Positions 24,943 through 34,515 of a stretch of 38,360 bases of DNA are shown piece by piece. The notes under the pieces are model-generated. The model was not told the origin of the DNA and did not search any database. It worked only from the letters and a program-made list of their open reading frames with translations. This DNA comes from Zoogloea sp. Its GTDB lineage: Bacteria > Pseudomonadota > Gammaproteobacteria > Burkholderiales > Rhodocyclaceae. The first letter of the stretch is position 1. Each line of letters starts with the position of its first letter. The stretch is taken from positions 1 to 38,360 of the forward strand of contig JAFLDU010000003.1 in the NCBI GenBank assembly GCA_017309145.1, written 5' to 3'. Made by a program: the position numbers and the translations under genes.

Positions 24943-26352
24943 ATGCAAGCGCAAACGCTTTACGAAAAACTCTGGTCGAGTCACGTGGTGCACGTCGAGG
25001 ATGACGGCACGGCCCTGATCTACATTGACCGCCACCTGGTGCACGAAGTCACCAGCCCGCAGGCCTTCGAAGGTCTCAAGCTGGCTGGGCGCAAGCCTTG
25101 GCGTGTTGATTCCATCGTCGCGACCGCAGACCACAACACCCCTACCGACCACTGGGAACAGGGCATTCTGGATCCGGTTTCCCGTCAGCAGGTGGAGACC
25201 CTCGACAGCAACATCCGTGAAGTCGGCGCGCTGGCCTACTTTCCGTTCAAGGATGAGCGGCAGGGCATCGTGCACGTGATCGGACCGGAGAACGGCGCTA
25301 CCCTCCCTGGCATGACGGTCGTCTGCGGTGACTCGCATACCTCGACCCACGGTGCGTTCGCCTGTCTGGCCCATGGCATCGGTACTTCCGAGGTCGAGCA
25401 CGTGATGGCCACCCAGTGCCTGCTCCAGAAAAAGTCCAAGACCATGCTGATCCGTGTCGAGGGTCAGCTGGGCGCAGGGGTCACCGCGAAGGACGTCGTG
25501 CTCGCCATCATCGGCAGGATCGGTACCGCAGGTGGTACGGGCTACGCCATCGAGTTCGGCGGCAGCGCCATCCGCAGCCTGTCCATGGAAGGCCGCATGA
25601 CCATCTGCAACATGGCCATCGAAGCCGGTGCTCGCGCCGGCCTGGTGGCCGTGGATGACCAGACCATCGCCTACCTGAAGGATCGTCCCTTCTCGCCGAA
25701 GGGTGAGCAGTGGGATCGTGCCGTCGCCTACTGGCGGACCCTGCATTCCGACGCCGGTGCGGTGTTCGACAGCGTTGTCGAACTGAACGCGGCGGAGATC
25801 AAGCCGCAGGTCACCTGGGGCACGTCCCCCGAGATGGTCGCGCCGATCGACGGCATCGTTCCCGATCCGTCCCTCGAGAAGGACCCGGTAAAGCGCGAGG
25901 GCATGGAGCGTGCGCTGCAGTACATGGGCCTCAATCCGCGTACGCCGATCAAGGATATCGCCATCGACAAGGTCTTCATCGGTTCGTGCACCAACTCGCG
26001 CATCGAAGACCTGCGCGCCGCCGCCTTTGTGGCCCGCGGGCGCCGCAAGGCCGACAACGTCAGGCTGGTCCTGGTTGTCCCGGGCTCCGGTCTGGTCAAG
26101 CGCCAGGCCGAGGCCGAGGGCCTGGACAAGATCTTCGTGGCAGCGGGCTTCGAGTGGCGTGAGCCGGGTTGCTCCATGTGTCTGGCCATGAATGCCGACC
26201 GCCTGGAGCCGGGCGAGCGCTGCGCCTCCACCTCCAACCGCAACTTCGAAGGTCGCCAAGGAGCGGGGGGGCGTACCCACCTGGTGAGCCCGGCCATGGC
26301 GGCCGCGGCGGCGATCGCCGGCCGGTTTGCCGACGTGCGTGAGCTGGCCTGA
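24943..26352 (+). CDS. leuC: 3-isopropylmalate dehydratase large subunit
   Basis: LeuC with LeuD isomerises 2-isopropylmalate to 3-isopropylmalate in leucine synthesis. The 469-residue aconitase-family protein binds a [4Fe-4S] cluster through Cys 349 (FIGSCTNSR), Cys 410 and Cys 413 ([10 protein letters not shown]). Other family motifs are [36 protein letters not shown] and GTGGGT-like [10 protein letters not shown]. Length equals that of Escherichia coli LeuC. The ATG at 24943 is taken because homology starts there; no strong ribosome site is visible. It starts the leuC - lipoprotein - leuD - leuB run. Confidence 0.97.
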   Translation: MQAQTLYEKLWSSHVVHVEDDGTALIYIDRHLVHEVTSPQAFEGLKLAGRKPWRVDSIVATADHNTPTDHWEQGILDPVSRQQVETLDSNIREVGALAYFPFKDERQGIVHVIGPENGATLPGMTVVCGDSHTSTHGAFACLAHGIGTSEVEHVMATQCLLQKKSKTMLIRVEGQLGAGVTAKDVVLAIIGRIGTAGGTGYAIEFGGSAIRSLSMEGRMTICNMAIEAGARAGLVAVDDQTIAYLKDRPFSPKGEQWDRAVAYWRTLHSDAGAVFDSVVELNAAEIKPQVTWGTSPEMVAPIDGIVPDPSLEKDPVKREGMERALQYMGLNPRTPIKDIAIDKVFIGSCTNSRIEDLRAAAFVARGRRKADNVRLVLVVPGSGLVKRQAEAEGLDKIFVAAGFEWREPGCSMCLAMNADRLEPGERCASTSNRNFEGRQGAGGRTHLVSPAMAAAAAIAGRFADVRELA

Positions 26353-26369
26353 GGCCCGGGGACAGGAGC

Positions 26370-26495
26370 ATGCGTGTATTCGTGATGCTGCTTGGTGTGT
26401 GTGCCATGGTGGTCCTGGGCGGTTGCAATACCGTCCATGGCCTGGGCAAGGATATTGAAAAGGGTGGCGAGGCCATCCAGAAGGTAGCGAAGTAA
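26370..26495 (+). CDS. entericidin-like small lipoprotein
   Basis: A 41-residue open frame squeezed between leuC and leuD. It starts with [20 protein letters not shown], a lipoprotein signal with lipobox LGGC (Cys 19), followed by [19 protein letters not shown], the conserved entericidin A/B tail (NTxxGxGxDIxxGGxAIxxA). AGGAG lies four bases before its ATG. It ends one base before the leuD start, so it is surely co-transcribed and probably translationally coupled. Entericidins are small envelope lipoproteins linked to a toxin-antidote pair in Escherichia coli; only one is present here. The link with leucine synthesis is unexplained. Confidence 0.85.
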   Translation: MRVFVMLLGVCAMVVLGGCNTVHGLGKDIEKGGEAIQKVAK

Positions 26496-26496
26496 G

Positions 26497-27135
26497 ATGA
26501 ATCCCTTCCGCAAACTCGACGGTCTCGTGGCGCCGATGGATCGCGCCAACGTGGATACCGACGCAATCATTCCGAAGCAGTTCCTCAAGTCCATCAAGCG
26601 CAGCGGCTTCGGACCCAACCTCTTCGACGAATGGCGTTACCTGGATGTCGGTCAGCCGGGCCAGGACAATACCCACCGCCCCCGCAACCCGGATTTCGTC
26701 CTCAACCAGCCGCGCTACCAGGGCGCGCAGATCCTGCTGACCCGCGACAACTTCGGTTGCGGCAGCTCCCGGGAGCATGCGCCCTGGGCGCTGGAGGATT
26801 TCGGCTTCCGGGTACTGATCGGCCCGAGCTTTGCCGACATCTTCTTCAACAACTGCTTCAAGAACGGTCTGCTGCCGATCAAGCTGGACGCCGACCAGGT
26901 CGAGTGGCTGTTCACCCAGTGTCTCGGCACGGAAGGCTATCGCCTGTCGGTGGACCTGGAGGCCCAGACCATTACCCGCCCGGATGGCACCGTGATCCCG
27001 TTCAACGTGGACCCCTTCCGCCGGGAATGCCTGCTCAATGGCTGGGACGACATCGGCCTGACCCTGCGTCATGCCGACAAGATCCGCGAGTACGAAGCCC
27101 GTCGTCGCATCGAGCAGCCCTGGCTCTTTGCCTGA
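26497..27135 (+). CDS. leuD: 3-isopropylmalate dehydratase small subunit
   Basis: The 212-residue swivel-domain partner of LeuC. Typical motifs are [22 protein letters not shown] near the N-terminus (in parts), [19 protein letters not shown] around residues 82-100 and [19 protein letters not shown]. Length is normal for the bacterial enzyme. The start follows the lipoprotein stop by one base. A GC-rich hairpin separates it from leuB. Confidence 0.97.
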   Translation: MNPFRKLDGLVAPMDRANVDTDAIIPKQFLKSIKRSGFGPNLFDEWRYLDVGQPGQDNTHRPRNPDFVLNQPRYQGAQILLTRDNFGCGSSREHAPWALEDFGFRVLIGPSFADIFFNNCFKNGLLPIKLDADQVEWLFTQCLGTEGYRLSVDLEAQTITRPDGTVIPFNVDPFRRECLLNGWDDIGLTLRHADKIREYEARRRIEQPWLFA

Positions 27136-27140
27136 CCGCC

Positions 27141-27161
27141 TGCCGGCCCTGAGGGCCGGCA
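27141..27161 (+). other. hairpin between leuD and leuB
   Basis: TGCCGGCCC (27141-27149) and GGGCCGGCA (27153-27161) form a perfect nine-bp stem with a TGA loop. No T-run follows, so it more likely affects mRNA stability or processing between leuD and leuB than full termination. Confidence 0.5.
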
Positions 27162-27190
27162 CCAACCACCAGAAAAAATAGAAAGACACA

Positions 27191-28252
27191 ATGAAGATCT
27201 GCGTTCTGCCGGGTGACGGCATTGGTCCCGAAATCATGGAGCAGGCCCTGCGCGTGCTCGAGGCTCTGCGTGGCGACGATTTCAACTTTGAAGTCGAGAC
27301 TGCCCTGATCGGCGGTAGCGCCGTGGATGCCACCGGCACGCCTTATCCCGAAGCCACCAGCAAGGCCGCCAAGGCGGCCGACGCCATCCTGCTGGGTGCG
27401 GTGGGTGGCCCCAAGTGGGATACGCTGCCCCGCGAGCAGCGTCCCGAGCGTGGCCTGCTGGCCATCCGCAAGGAGCTGAACCTGTTCGCCAACCTGCGTC
27501 CGGCGATCCTTTACCCCGAACTGGCCAATGCCTCCACCCTCAAGCCCGAGGTCGTGGCTGGTCTGGACATCCTGATCGTGCGTGAGCTGACCGGTGACAT
27601 CTACTTTGGTCAGCCGCGTGGGGTGCGTGAGGAGAACGGCGAGCGCGTCGGCTTCAACACCATGGTGTATTCCGAGTCCGAGATCCGCCGCATCGGCAAG
27701 GTGGCCTTCGAGGCCGCTCGCAAGCGTGGAAAGCGGCTGTGCTCGGTGGACAAGATGAACGTGCTCGAGGCTACCCAGCTGTGGCGCGACGTGATGATCG
27801 AGATCTCCGCCGACTATCCGGACGTGGAGCTCTCCCACATGCTGGTGGACAATGCCGCCATGCAGCTGGTGCGGGCCCCCAAGCAGTTCGACGTGATGGT
27901 CACCGGCAACATGTTCGGCGACATCCTGTCGGACGAGGCGTCCATGCTCACCGGCTCCATTGGCATGCTGCCGTCCGCTTCGCTGGATGCGAACAACAAG
28001 GGCCTGTACGAGCCGAGTCACGGCTCCGCGCCGGACATCGCCGGCAAGGGCCTGGCCAATCCGCTGGCCACCATCCTGTCTGCGGCGATGATGCTGCGCT
28101 ATACCTTCAATCTGGAGGCCAAGGCGTTGCGCATCGAAAATGCCGTGAAGAAGGTGCTGGCTGCCGGCTACCGGACCGGCGACATCTATGAGGCGGGCAC
28201 CCGCCAGGTCGGTACCAAGGAAATGGGCGACGCGGTCCTTGCGGCGCTGTAA
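27191..28252 (+). CDS. leuB: 3-isopropylmalate dehydrogenase
   Basis: A 353-residue NAD-dependent decarboxylating dehydrogenase, the third leucine-specific step. It opens with [18 protein letters not shown]. The substrate-binding residues lie in [17 protein letters not shown] and [14 protein letters not shown], the Lys in [13 protein letters not shown] and the metal-binding aspartates in [34 protein letters not shown] completes the family signature. Length is as expected. It lies 55 bp after leuD and 40 bp before asd, probably in the same transcript at least in part. Confidence 0.97.
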   Translation: MKICVLPGDGIGPEIMEQALRVLEALRGDDFNFEVETALIGGSAVDATGTPYPEATSKAAKAADAILLGAVGGPKWDTLPREQRPERGLLAIRKELNLFANLRPAILYPELANASTLKPEVVAGLDILIVRELTGDIYFGQPRGVREENGERVGFNTMVYSESEIRRIGKVAFEAARKRGKRLCSVDKMNVLEATQLWRDVMIEISADYPDVELSHMLVDNAAMQLVRAPKQFDVMVTGNMFGDILSDEASMLTGSIGMLPSASLDANNKGLYEPSHGSAPDIAGKGLANPLATILSAAMMLRYTFNLEAKALRIENAVKKVLAAGYRTGDIYEAGTRQVGTKEMGDAVLAAL

Positions 28253-28292
28253 GTCATTACTAGAAAGCTATCGAGTCTGATCGGGGATCAAT

Positions 28293-29417
28293 ATGAAAAG
28301 AGTAGGTCTGGTTGGCTGGCGTGGCATGGTGGGTTCCGTGCTCATGCAGCGCATGCGCGAAGAGAACGATTTTGCCTTGATCGAGCCGGTGTTCTTCACC
28401 ACCTCCAATCCGGGTGGCAAGGCGCCGAATTTCGGCAAGGAAGCTCCCGCACTGAAGGACGCCAGGAGCATCGACGAACTGAAGGCGATGGACATCGTCA
28501 TCACCTGTCAGGGCGGTGACTACACCAGCGAGGTCTACCCCAAGCTCCGTGCTGCCGGCTGGACCGGTCACTGGATCGATGCGGCCTCCACCCTGCGCAT
28601 GGAAAAGCAGGCGGTGATCATTCTTGATCCGGTCAACATGAACGTGATCAAGGACTCCCTGGCCAAGGGCGGACGAGACTGGGTCGGCGGCAACTGTACC
28701 GTGTCCCTGATGCTGATGGCGCTGGGCGGCCTCTTCCAGAACGATCTGGTGGAGTGGGCGACCTCCATGACCTACCAGGCTGCGTCTGGCGCCGGTGCGC
28801 AGAACATGCGCGAGCTGCTGTCCCAGATGGGCGAGCTCAACCGTTCGGTCAAGGAGCTGCTTGACGATCCCGCATCGGCGATCCTCGACATCGACCGCGA
28901 AGTGGCCGGCACCATGCGTGACGACGCTTTCCCGGCCTCCAACTTCGGCGTGCCCCTGGCGGGTTCCCTGATCCCGTGGATCGACAAGGACCTCGGCAAT
29001 GGCCAGTCCAAGGAAGAGTGGAAGGGTGGCGTCGAGACCAACAAGATCCTCGGCCGGGGTGAAGGCTTCGGCACGTCTGCAGTGCCCATCGATGGCCTGT
29101 GCGTCCGTATCGGCGCCATGCGCTGCCACAGCCAGGCGCTGACCCTCAAGCTGCGCAAGGACATCCCGATCGACGAGATCGAAGGTCTGCTGGCCTCGGC
29201 CAATGACTGGGTCAAGGTCGTTCCGAACCAGCGCGACATCACCATGCGTGAGCTGACCCCGACCGCGGTGACCGGCACCCTCACCGTGCCCGTGGGTCGT
29301 CTGCGCAAGTTGGCCATGGGCGGTGACTACCTGTCTGCGTTCACGGTTGGCGACCAGCTGCTGTGGGGCGCAGCAGAGCCCCTGCGGCGCATGCTGCGGG
29401 TCCTCCTCGAGGATTAA
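28293..29417 (+). CDS. asd: aspartate-semialdehyde dehydrogenase
   Basis: A 374-residue NADP enzyme reducing aspartyl phosphate to the semialdehyde, a branch point for lysine, methionine, threonine and cell-wall diaminopimelate. It has the nucleotide-binding [17 protein letters not shown], the catalytic cysteine in GGNCTVSLM (residue 135, the same number as in Escherichia coli), the histidine in [11 protein letters not shown], and the long form typical of gram-negative bacteria. A strong terminator follows, marking the end of the leu-asd run. Confidence 0.97.
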   Translation: MKRVGLVGWRGMVGSVLMQRMREENDFALIEPVFFTTSNPGGKAPNFGKEAPALKDARSIDELKAMDIVITCQGGDYTSEVYPKLRAAGWTGHWIDAASTLRMEKQAVIILDPVNMNVIKDSLAKGGRDWVGGNCTVSLMLMALGGLFQNDLVEWATSMTYQAASGAGAQNMRELLSQMGELNRSVKELLDDPASAILDIDREVAGTMRDDAFPASNFGVPLAGSLIPWIDKDLGNGQSKEEWKGGVETNKILGRGEGFGTSAVPIDGLCVRIGAMRCHSQALTLKLRKDIPIDEIEGLLASANDWVKVVPNQRDITMRELTPTAVTGTLTVPVGRLRKLAMGGDYLSAFTVGDQLLWGAAEPLRRMLRVLLED

Positions 29418-29421
29418 TTCC

Positions 29422-29457
29422 AAATGAAAATGGCGGCTTCGGCCGCCATTTTCATTT
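29422..29457 (+). terminator. bidirectional-type terminator after asd
   Basis: A perfect 16-bp inverted repeat (29422-29437 with 29442-29457) around TTCG, with A-rich and T-rich outer ends so it could work in either direction. It begins four bases after the asd stop. Confidence 0.93.
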
Positions 29458-29559
29458 CTTGTTACCTTTGCTTGGGGAACTTCAAAAATACCTTGAACTT
29501 GCCTCCCCAAACCCATGATGTTATGTTCATCTCCAACTCGATTTCGATGATCCGCATTC

Positions 29560-32445
29560 GTGCATAAGAACCCTGTGAAAAGTCGGCTCAAACGCACCCT
29601 CATCGCGGCTTCCATCGGTGCGCTCTCTCTGGGCGCCCATGCCGCCGGTCTAGGGAAAATCACTGTTCTAAGCGGGCTGGGGCAGCCCCTCCGGGCCGAG
29701 GTCGAGATCTCCGCCACACCGGACGAACTCCAGAACATGACGGCGCGTCTCGCGTCTTCGGAGGCCTTCCGGCAGGCCGGTATCGATTTCTCTCCGTCCG
29801 TCAGCGGATTGCGTATGGCAATCGAGCGGCGGGGAGGGGGCGCAGTTGTCAGGGTCACGAGCGAACGGCCGGTCAATGAGCCGTTTGTCGATATGCTGGT
29901 CGAGCTTAATTGGGCCGCCGGCCGTCTGATCCGAGAATATACCTTCTTGTTGGATCCCCCGGATGTAGGTGGTGGGCGCACGGCTGCAGTGCCGGTCGCG
30001 AGTCCGGAGATGCGTCAGGCTCCGCAGGGTGTGCCGGCGGCTCGTGCTGCTGCGCGAGCCGGGACGCCCCGTGTAGCCCGGCCTGCCGCGCAGGCACCCT
30101 CCAGTGGGCGTTCCTACACTGTCCAGGCAGGAGATACCCTAAATCGGATCGCTGCAGAGAACCGTCCTGATGGCGTGTCGATGGAGCAGATGCTGATGGC
30201 GTTGTTCCAGGGTAACCGTGGGGCGTTCGAAGCTGACGACATGAACCGCCTTCAGGCCGGCAAGATTCTCCGTATTCCTGATGCCGAGGGCGTCCGCCAG
30301 ATGGCGGGTGATGCCTCACGTCAGCAGGTTGTCGCGCACTCGGCTGATTTTGGACGTTATCGCCGACGCTTGGCCGCGCAGGCCGCTGCGTCTCCGGCCA
30401 AGGAAGCGCCTACCCAGCAAGGGAGCGGAGGCCGCATCGGTGCCAAGGTTGAAGACCGTGCCCCTGCCGTGCTCGGGGCGTCGGATCAGCTTAAGGTTTC
30501 CAAGAGCGAAGAGGGTGGCAAGTCCGCCGCAGGTGGTGGCGATAAATCCGGTGCCCGCCTGCAGGCTCTCGAGGAAGATCTCGTCTCGCGAGACAAGGCC
30601 CTGCGCGAAGCCAACACCCGGCTCGCCGAGCTCGAAAAGAGCATCAAGGAACTCCAGCGCCTCGTCGAATTGAAGAGCCAGGGACTCGCTCAGGTGCAGC
30701 CCGAGGCGGCGCCCGCTGTGCCAGCTGCAGCGCCCGCACCTGCTCCGGCTCCGGCACAACCGCCTGCCGAAGCGCAAGAAAAAGCTGATGCACCGAAGCC
30801 TGCCGAGCCCCCGGTTGCCGAGACCAAGCCCGCTCCCGAACCCAAGCCGGTGCCGCCGCCTGAGCCGCCCAAGGCGCCGGAGCCCCAGGCCGAGGCGCCG
30901 CAGGACATGTCTCTGCTGCTTGGCGGCGGAGGCATTCTGGCGCTTCTGCTGGGTTGGGGCGCCTACAAGTTCCGTCAGCGCCGCAATGCAGCCGGTGCGC
31001 CGACCACCACACCGGTCCTGTCCGAGTTCAACGAGGGTGCTAACTCGGTGTTCAGCAGCGCAGGCGGGCAAAGTGTGGATACAGGCAGCAGCAGCCTGAT
31101 CCAGACTGACTTCAGCCAGTCAGGCCTGTCGTCCATTGACACGGATGAAGGCGTGGATCCGGTTGCCGAGGCCGATGTCTACATGGCCTATGGGCGCGAT
31201 GCGCAGGCTGAGGAGATTCTGCTCGATGCTCTCAAGACCGATCCTGGTCGTACCGGGGTGCATCTGAAGCTGCTCGAGATCTACGCACAGCGCAAGAACC
31301 TAAAGCAGTTTGAAACCACGGCGACCGAACTCTATTCCCTGACGGGCGGGAATGGCCCCGATTGGGAGAAGGCAGCGGCGCTCGGTCGCAAGTTTGATCC
31401 GGATAGCCCCTTGTACCGTGTTCCGGTGCAAGGCAGTGCCCCGGTTGCAGCCGCCGCGCCGGTAGCCGCAGCCGTTGCATCCGAAGTCCGTCCCGTCCAG
31501 CGGGAGCCGGTCCGGGAGCCCCTGCCGGCCGCACACAGCGATGATCCCTTGGAGTCACCGTCCCAACTCAAGGACACCTGGGCTCTGCCCGGCGAGTTGA
31601 ACCAGTATGCGAGCCTTGAAGACATCGACAGGGCCGTCGCCTCGGCCGGTCCGCCGACTGTATCACCGGCCATCCAGGATACTTCGTCGCTGGATTTTGA
31701 TCTGGACCTGAGTGCTTCGCCTGCAGCTCAGGCCGCTTCGGTTGGCAGTCCTGCTTCAGTGGGAGAGGCGGCCAGCGGTGGGCTCGATTTCGATCTCGGT
31801 TTTGACATGCCAGCCACCCAGCAGTCGCCTATAGGGGCGACGGTGGTGGCGGGTGATCATTTCCCGCTTAACCTCGAGGCCACCTCCACCCAAGCGCCGC
31901 AGGTTGCGGAGGATTTTAGTCTGCCCGATCCCAGTGATCTCGATTTCGAGATCAGTTCCGAATTCGGCGATCATCAGCCGATCGCCCGCGCTGAGCCCAC
32001 TGTCGACGTGGATCTCACCGCCACGTTGGCAGATGAATCCATCGGCCTGCAGCGGGCCGATACGGCGACTGTCGATCTCGAGAAGACCAGCTTTGACAGT
32101 AGTCTGCTTGATTTCGATTTTGAACTCGATGACAAGGCTGCGGGCAACGATCTGACGAGCACGCGCCCGATGGTGCCGATGCCGACCCTCGATTCCATCG
32201 ATTTGGAACTGGGTAAGTCTGCTGCGGAGCCCTTTGAGCTGGAACTGCCGGACCCCGGTCCTCCGACCGAGCCGCCCCTTGATCTTGATCTGCATCAGGA
32301 GGTTGCCACCAAGCTCGAATTGGCTCGGGCCTACGAGGAGATGGGCGATAAGGATGGCGCCCGGGAACTGGTCGAGGAGGTACTCAAGGAAGGCAACGGA
32401 CGCCAGAAGGACGAGGCTCAAGCCATTCTCGCGCGACTCGTTTGA
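29560..32445 (+). CDS. fimV: FimV/HubP-type polar landmark protein
   Basis: A 961-residue inner-membrane hub needed for type IV pilus function and polar organisation. Order: signal peptide to about residue 29 (GALSLGAHAAG), the FimV N-terminal domain (LGKITVLSGLGQPLRAEVEI), a LysM peptidoglycan-binding domain (SYTVQAGDTLNRIA, about 184-235), a coiled coil (about 333-375), a Pro/Ala/Glu-rich stretch, one membrane helix (about 450-468), then an acidic cytoplasmic part with repeated LDFDLDL-like motifs and the C-terminal FimV domain (LDLHQEVATKLELARAYEEM through ILARLV). The GTG at 29560 is uncertain; another GTG at 29575 is possible. Context beside truA is common in proteobacteria. Confidence 0.93.
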   Translation: MHKNPVKSRLKRTLIAASIGALSLGAHAAGLGKITVLSGLGQPLRAEVEISATPDELQNMTARLASSEAFRQAGIDFSPSVSGLRMAIERRGGGAVVRVTSERPVNEPFVDMLVELNWAAGRLIREYTFLLDPPDVGGGRTAAVPVASPEMRQAPQGVPAARAAARAGTPRVARPAAQAPSSGRSYTVQAGDTLNRIAAENRPDGVSMEQMLMALFQGNRGAFEADDMNRLQAGKILRIPDAEGVRQMAGDASRQQVVAHSADFGRYRRRLAAQAAASPAKEAPTQQGSGGRIGAKVEDRAPAVLGASDQLKVSKSEEGGKSAAGGGDKSGARLQALEEDLVSRDKALREANTRLAELEKSIKELQRLVELKSQGLAQVQPEAAPAVPAAAPAPAPAPAQPPAEAQEKADAPKPAEPPVAETKPAPEPKPVPPPEPPKAPEPQAEAPQDMSLLLGGGGILALLLGWGAYKFRQRRNAAGAPTTTPVLSEFNEGANSVFSSAGGQSVDTGSSSLIQTDFSQSGLSSIDTDEGVDPVAEADVYMAYGRDAQAEEILLDALKTDPGRTGVHLKLLEIYAQRKNLKQFETTATELYSLTGGNGPDWEKAAALGRKFDPDSPLYRVPVQGSAPVAAAAPVAAAVASEVRPVQREPVREPLPAAHSDDPLESPSQLKDTWALPGELNQYASLEDIDRAVASAGPPTVSPAIQDTSSLDFDLDLSASPAAQAASVGSPASVGEAASGGLDFDLGFDMPATQQSPIGATVVAGDHFPLNLEATSTQAPQVAEDFSLPDPSDLDFEISSEFGDHQPIARAEPTVDVDLTATLADESIGLQRADTATVDLEKTSFDSSLLDFDFELDDKAAGNDLTSTRPMVPMPTLDSIDLELGKSAAEPFELELPDPGPPTEPPLDLDLHQEVATKLELARAYEEMGDKDGARELVEEVLKEGNGRQKDEAQAILARLV

Positions 32446-32489
32446 GCTGAGTGTTGAGTCATTCGGGGTTGTCAGGGGTGGGGGAGCGG

Positions 32490-33095
32490 ATGCGCCTCCA
32501 CCCCGCTTCTTTATTGATCGCCTGGAGCGCGCTGGTGCTGGCGGTGCAACTGCTGCCTGAGTCCGGGTTGATGTGGCTCGGGCTGGTGCTGGTCCCGGTT
32601 GCATTTGCTCGTGTCCCCATGCGTGCCCGACGCTTGGTGCGAAGAGTGCGCTACCTGCTACTGGTTCTCTTGGTGCTGTTCGCCTGGTTCACTCCGGGAG
32701 AGCTGATGTTCTCTGGTGTGTCGGGCGGACCTACGCGTGAAGGTCTGGCGTTGGCGGCAGTGCATGGTGCCAGATTGGTGCTGGTCGTCCTCCTGGCGGC
32801 CATCCTGCTTGAAAGCATGGATGCTTCCGCCCTGGCCTCCGGTATCGATTTCTTGTGCCGCCCGCTGAGCCGCGTGGGTGTCTCTCCAGAGCGACTGATT
32901 GTTCGTTTCCTGCTTGTCTTTCGTTATGTTGAGCAACCGCCGGCCGGTGGTTGGAGGGCGTTGCTGACGGAGCCCGTCCTGTCAGAAGACGAGCAGGTGC
33001 TCGCCATTCGCCGTCTTTCTTGGCGCTGGAGGGACTGGGTATTGTCCGTCCTGGCAGTGATGGGGCTGATGATTTTCTCTTGGGGGGGTTGGTGA
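32490..33095 (+). CDS. CbiQ-like small membrane protein
   Basis: A 201-residue protein with about four or five hydrophobic segments (LLIAWSALVLAVQLLP, MWLGLVLVPVAFA, YLLLVLLVLFAWF, LVLVVLLAAILLESM, WVLSVLAVMGLMIFSW). It resembles the CbiQ/EcfT transmembrane component of energy-coupling-factor transporters, notably in FTPGELMF and the region around SALASGIDFLCRPLSRVGV. The coupling ATPases and a substrate-binding partner are absent nearby, so its function is uncertain. Start choice is weak: the ATG at 32490 follows GGGGGAG closely, and a GTG at 32451 would add 13 residues. Its stop overlaps the truA start as GTGA. Confidence 0.6.
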   Translation: MRLHPASLLIAWSALVLAVQLLPESGLMWLGLVLVPVAFARVPMRARRLVRRVRYLLLVLLVLFAWFTPGELMFSGVSGGPTREGLALAAVHGARLVLVVLLAAILLESMDASALASGIDFLCRPLSRVGVSPERLIVRFLLVFRYVEQPPAGGWRALLTEPVLSEDEQVLAIRRLSWRWRDWVLSVLAVMGLMIFSWGGW

Positions 33096-33925
33096 GGGTC
33101 GCAATTGGCGTCGAGTATTCTGGCGAACTGTTTGAGGGCTGGCAGATCCAGCCCCACGGCCGGACGGTTCAGAACCGGCTTGAGGCGGCGCTGTCCGCGG
33201 TGGCCCAGGCGCCCATCAGTGTGATGTGCGCCGGCCGCACCGATACCGGGGTGCATGCCACTGCGCAGGTGGCGCATTTTGATACCTCGGCGCAGCGCCC
33301 TCTGGAGGCGTGGGTGCGCGGCTCCAACAGCCACCTGCCTGCCGGGGTCACGGTGCTGTGGGCGGTGGAGGTCGATGAAGATTTTCATGCCCGTTTCAGT
33401 GCCGAATCCCGACGTTATCGCTATGTTCTGTTGAATCGCCGGGTCAGACCGGCCATTCTCGCCGGCCGGGTAGGCTGGGTCCACGGTGCACTGGATGAGG
33501 GGCTGATGGCGCAGGCGGCCCGGAGCCTGCTGGGGGAGCATGACTTCACCTCGTTTCGGGCAGCTCAGTGCCAGGCTAAATCACCTGTGAAAACAATGCA
33601 CTCCGTCGAGGTGAGGCGATATGGGGACGTGGTGCTCTTCGACTTTCACGCCAATGCCTTCCTCCATCACATGATCCGCAACCTGGTGGGGGCGTTGATT
33701 TATGTGGGGAAAGGGCGTCAGCCGGTTGATTGGATGGCGGAGCTGCTGGTCGCCCGGAATCGCAGTCTTGCCGCGCCGACCTTTGCTCCTGATGGGCTCT
33801 ACCTGTGTGGAGTGGAGTATCCGTCGAGGTGGTCGCTGCCCGGCGGCGGGCGTATCATCGCGCCTCCCCAACTGCTGATACCCGAGGCGCCGTGCATCGC
33901 ACCCGAATCAAGATCTGTGGTCTGA
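33092..33925 (+). CDS. truA: tRNA pseudouridine(38-40) synthase
   Basis: A 277-residue TruA that makes pseudouridine at tRNA positions 38-40. The protein opens VRVAIGVEYSGELFEGWQIQ; the catalytic aspartate is D51 in CAGRTDTGVHATAQV. ARFSAESRRYRYVLLNR and HHMIRNLVGALIYVGKG are conserved family segments. The GTG start overlaps the preceding stop. Its 3' end runs 34 bp into trpF in another frame, and the family homology ends near GVEYPSRW, so the last 28 or so residues are an extension beyond the usual C-terminus. Confidence 0.94.
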   Translation: MRVAIGVEYSGELFEGWQIQPHGRTVQNRLEAALSAVAQAPISVMCAGRTDTGVHATAQVAHFDTSAQRPLEAWVRGSNSHLPAGVTVLWAVEVDEDFHARFSAESRRYRYVLLNRRVRPAILAGRVGWVHGALDEGLMAQAARSLLGEHDFTSFRAAQCQAKSPVKTMHSVEVRRYGDVVLFDFHANAFLHHMIRNLVGALIYVGKGRQPVDWMAELLVARNRSLAAPTFAPDGLYLCGVEYPSRWSLPGGGRIIAPPQLLIPEAPCIAPESRSVV

Positions 33926-34515
33926 CCCGCGAAGAGGATGTGCGCGCGGCCGTGAATGCCGGCGCGGACGCCATCGGTTTCGTGTTCTATCCGCCCAGCC
34001 CCCGGTTTGTCCCCTTCGAGCGGGCCGCGGAACTGGCCCGTCTCATCCCGCCTTTTGTCACGACAGTCGGCCTGTTCGTCGAGCCGGAGCGTGATTTCGT
34101 GAATGCGGCGCTGGCGCACGTGCCGCTCCAGGTCCTGCAGTTTCACGGCGACGAAGCGGAGACAGACTGCACGGGATTCGGGCGGCCTTACATCAAGGCG
34201 GCGCGGATGCGCCCGGGGCTCGATCTGTTAAAATACGCGGCTTCTTTCCCGGGTGCTCAGGGGCTTCTCCTGGACGCCTTCGTGGAAGGCTATGGTGGGG
34301 GTGGTGAAACCTTTGACTGGTCCCTGATCCCTGACAAGCTGCCGATGCCCTTGATCCTCTCCGGTGGCCTGAACGCGACCAATGTGACAGAGGCTGTGCG
34401 GCGCGTGCGGCCGTGGGCGGTGGATGTGTCCAGTGGCGTGGAGTCAGGCAAGGGGATCAAGGACGCTGCCCGAATCACCGATTTTGTTGCCGGAGTTCAA
34501 CATGCACATGGCTGA
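33892..34515 (+). CDS. trpF: phosphoribosylanthranilate isomerase
   Basis: A 207-residue single-domain TIM barrel, the third step of tryptophan synthesis. The N-terminal motif [20 protein letters not shown] carries the catalytic cysteine (residue 9), and [22 protein letters not shown] the catalytic aspartate. [13 protein letters not shown] and [16 protein letters not shown] bind phosphate. The GTG start, preceded by GAGG, lies inside truA. The gene end overlaps trpB by 14 bp, so trpF is translationally coupled on both sides. Confidence 0.95.
   Translation: MHRTRIKICGLTREEDVRAAVNAGADAIGFVFYPPSPRFVPFERAAELARLIPPFVTTVGLFVEPERDFVNAALAHVPLQVLQFHGDEAETDCTGFGRPYIKAARMRPGLDLLKYAASFPGAQGLLLDAFVEGYGGGGETFDWSLIPDKLPMPLILSGGLNATNVTEAVRRVRPWAVDVSSGVESGKGIKDAARITDFVAGVQHAHG

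Noticed and set aside
24928..27339. Long open frame of about 800 codons on the minus strand.
   Set aside because: Antisense shadow of leuC, leuD and leuB with low-complexity, His/Arg-rich translation and no family resemblance.
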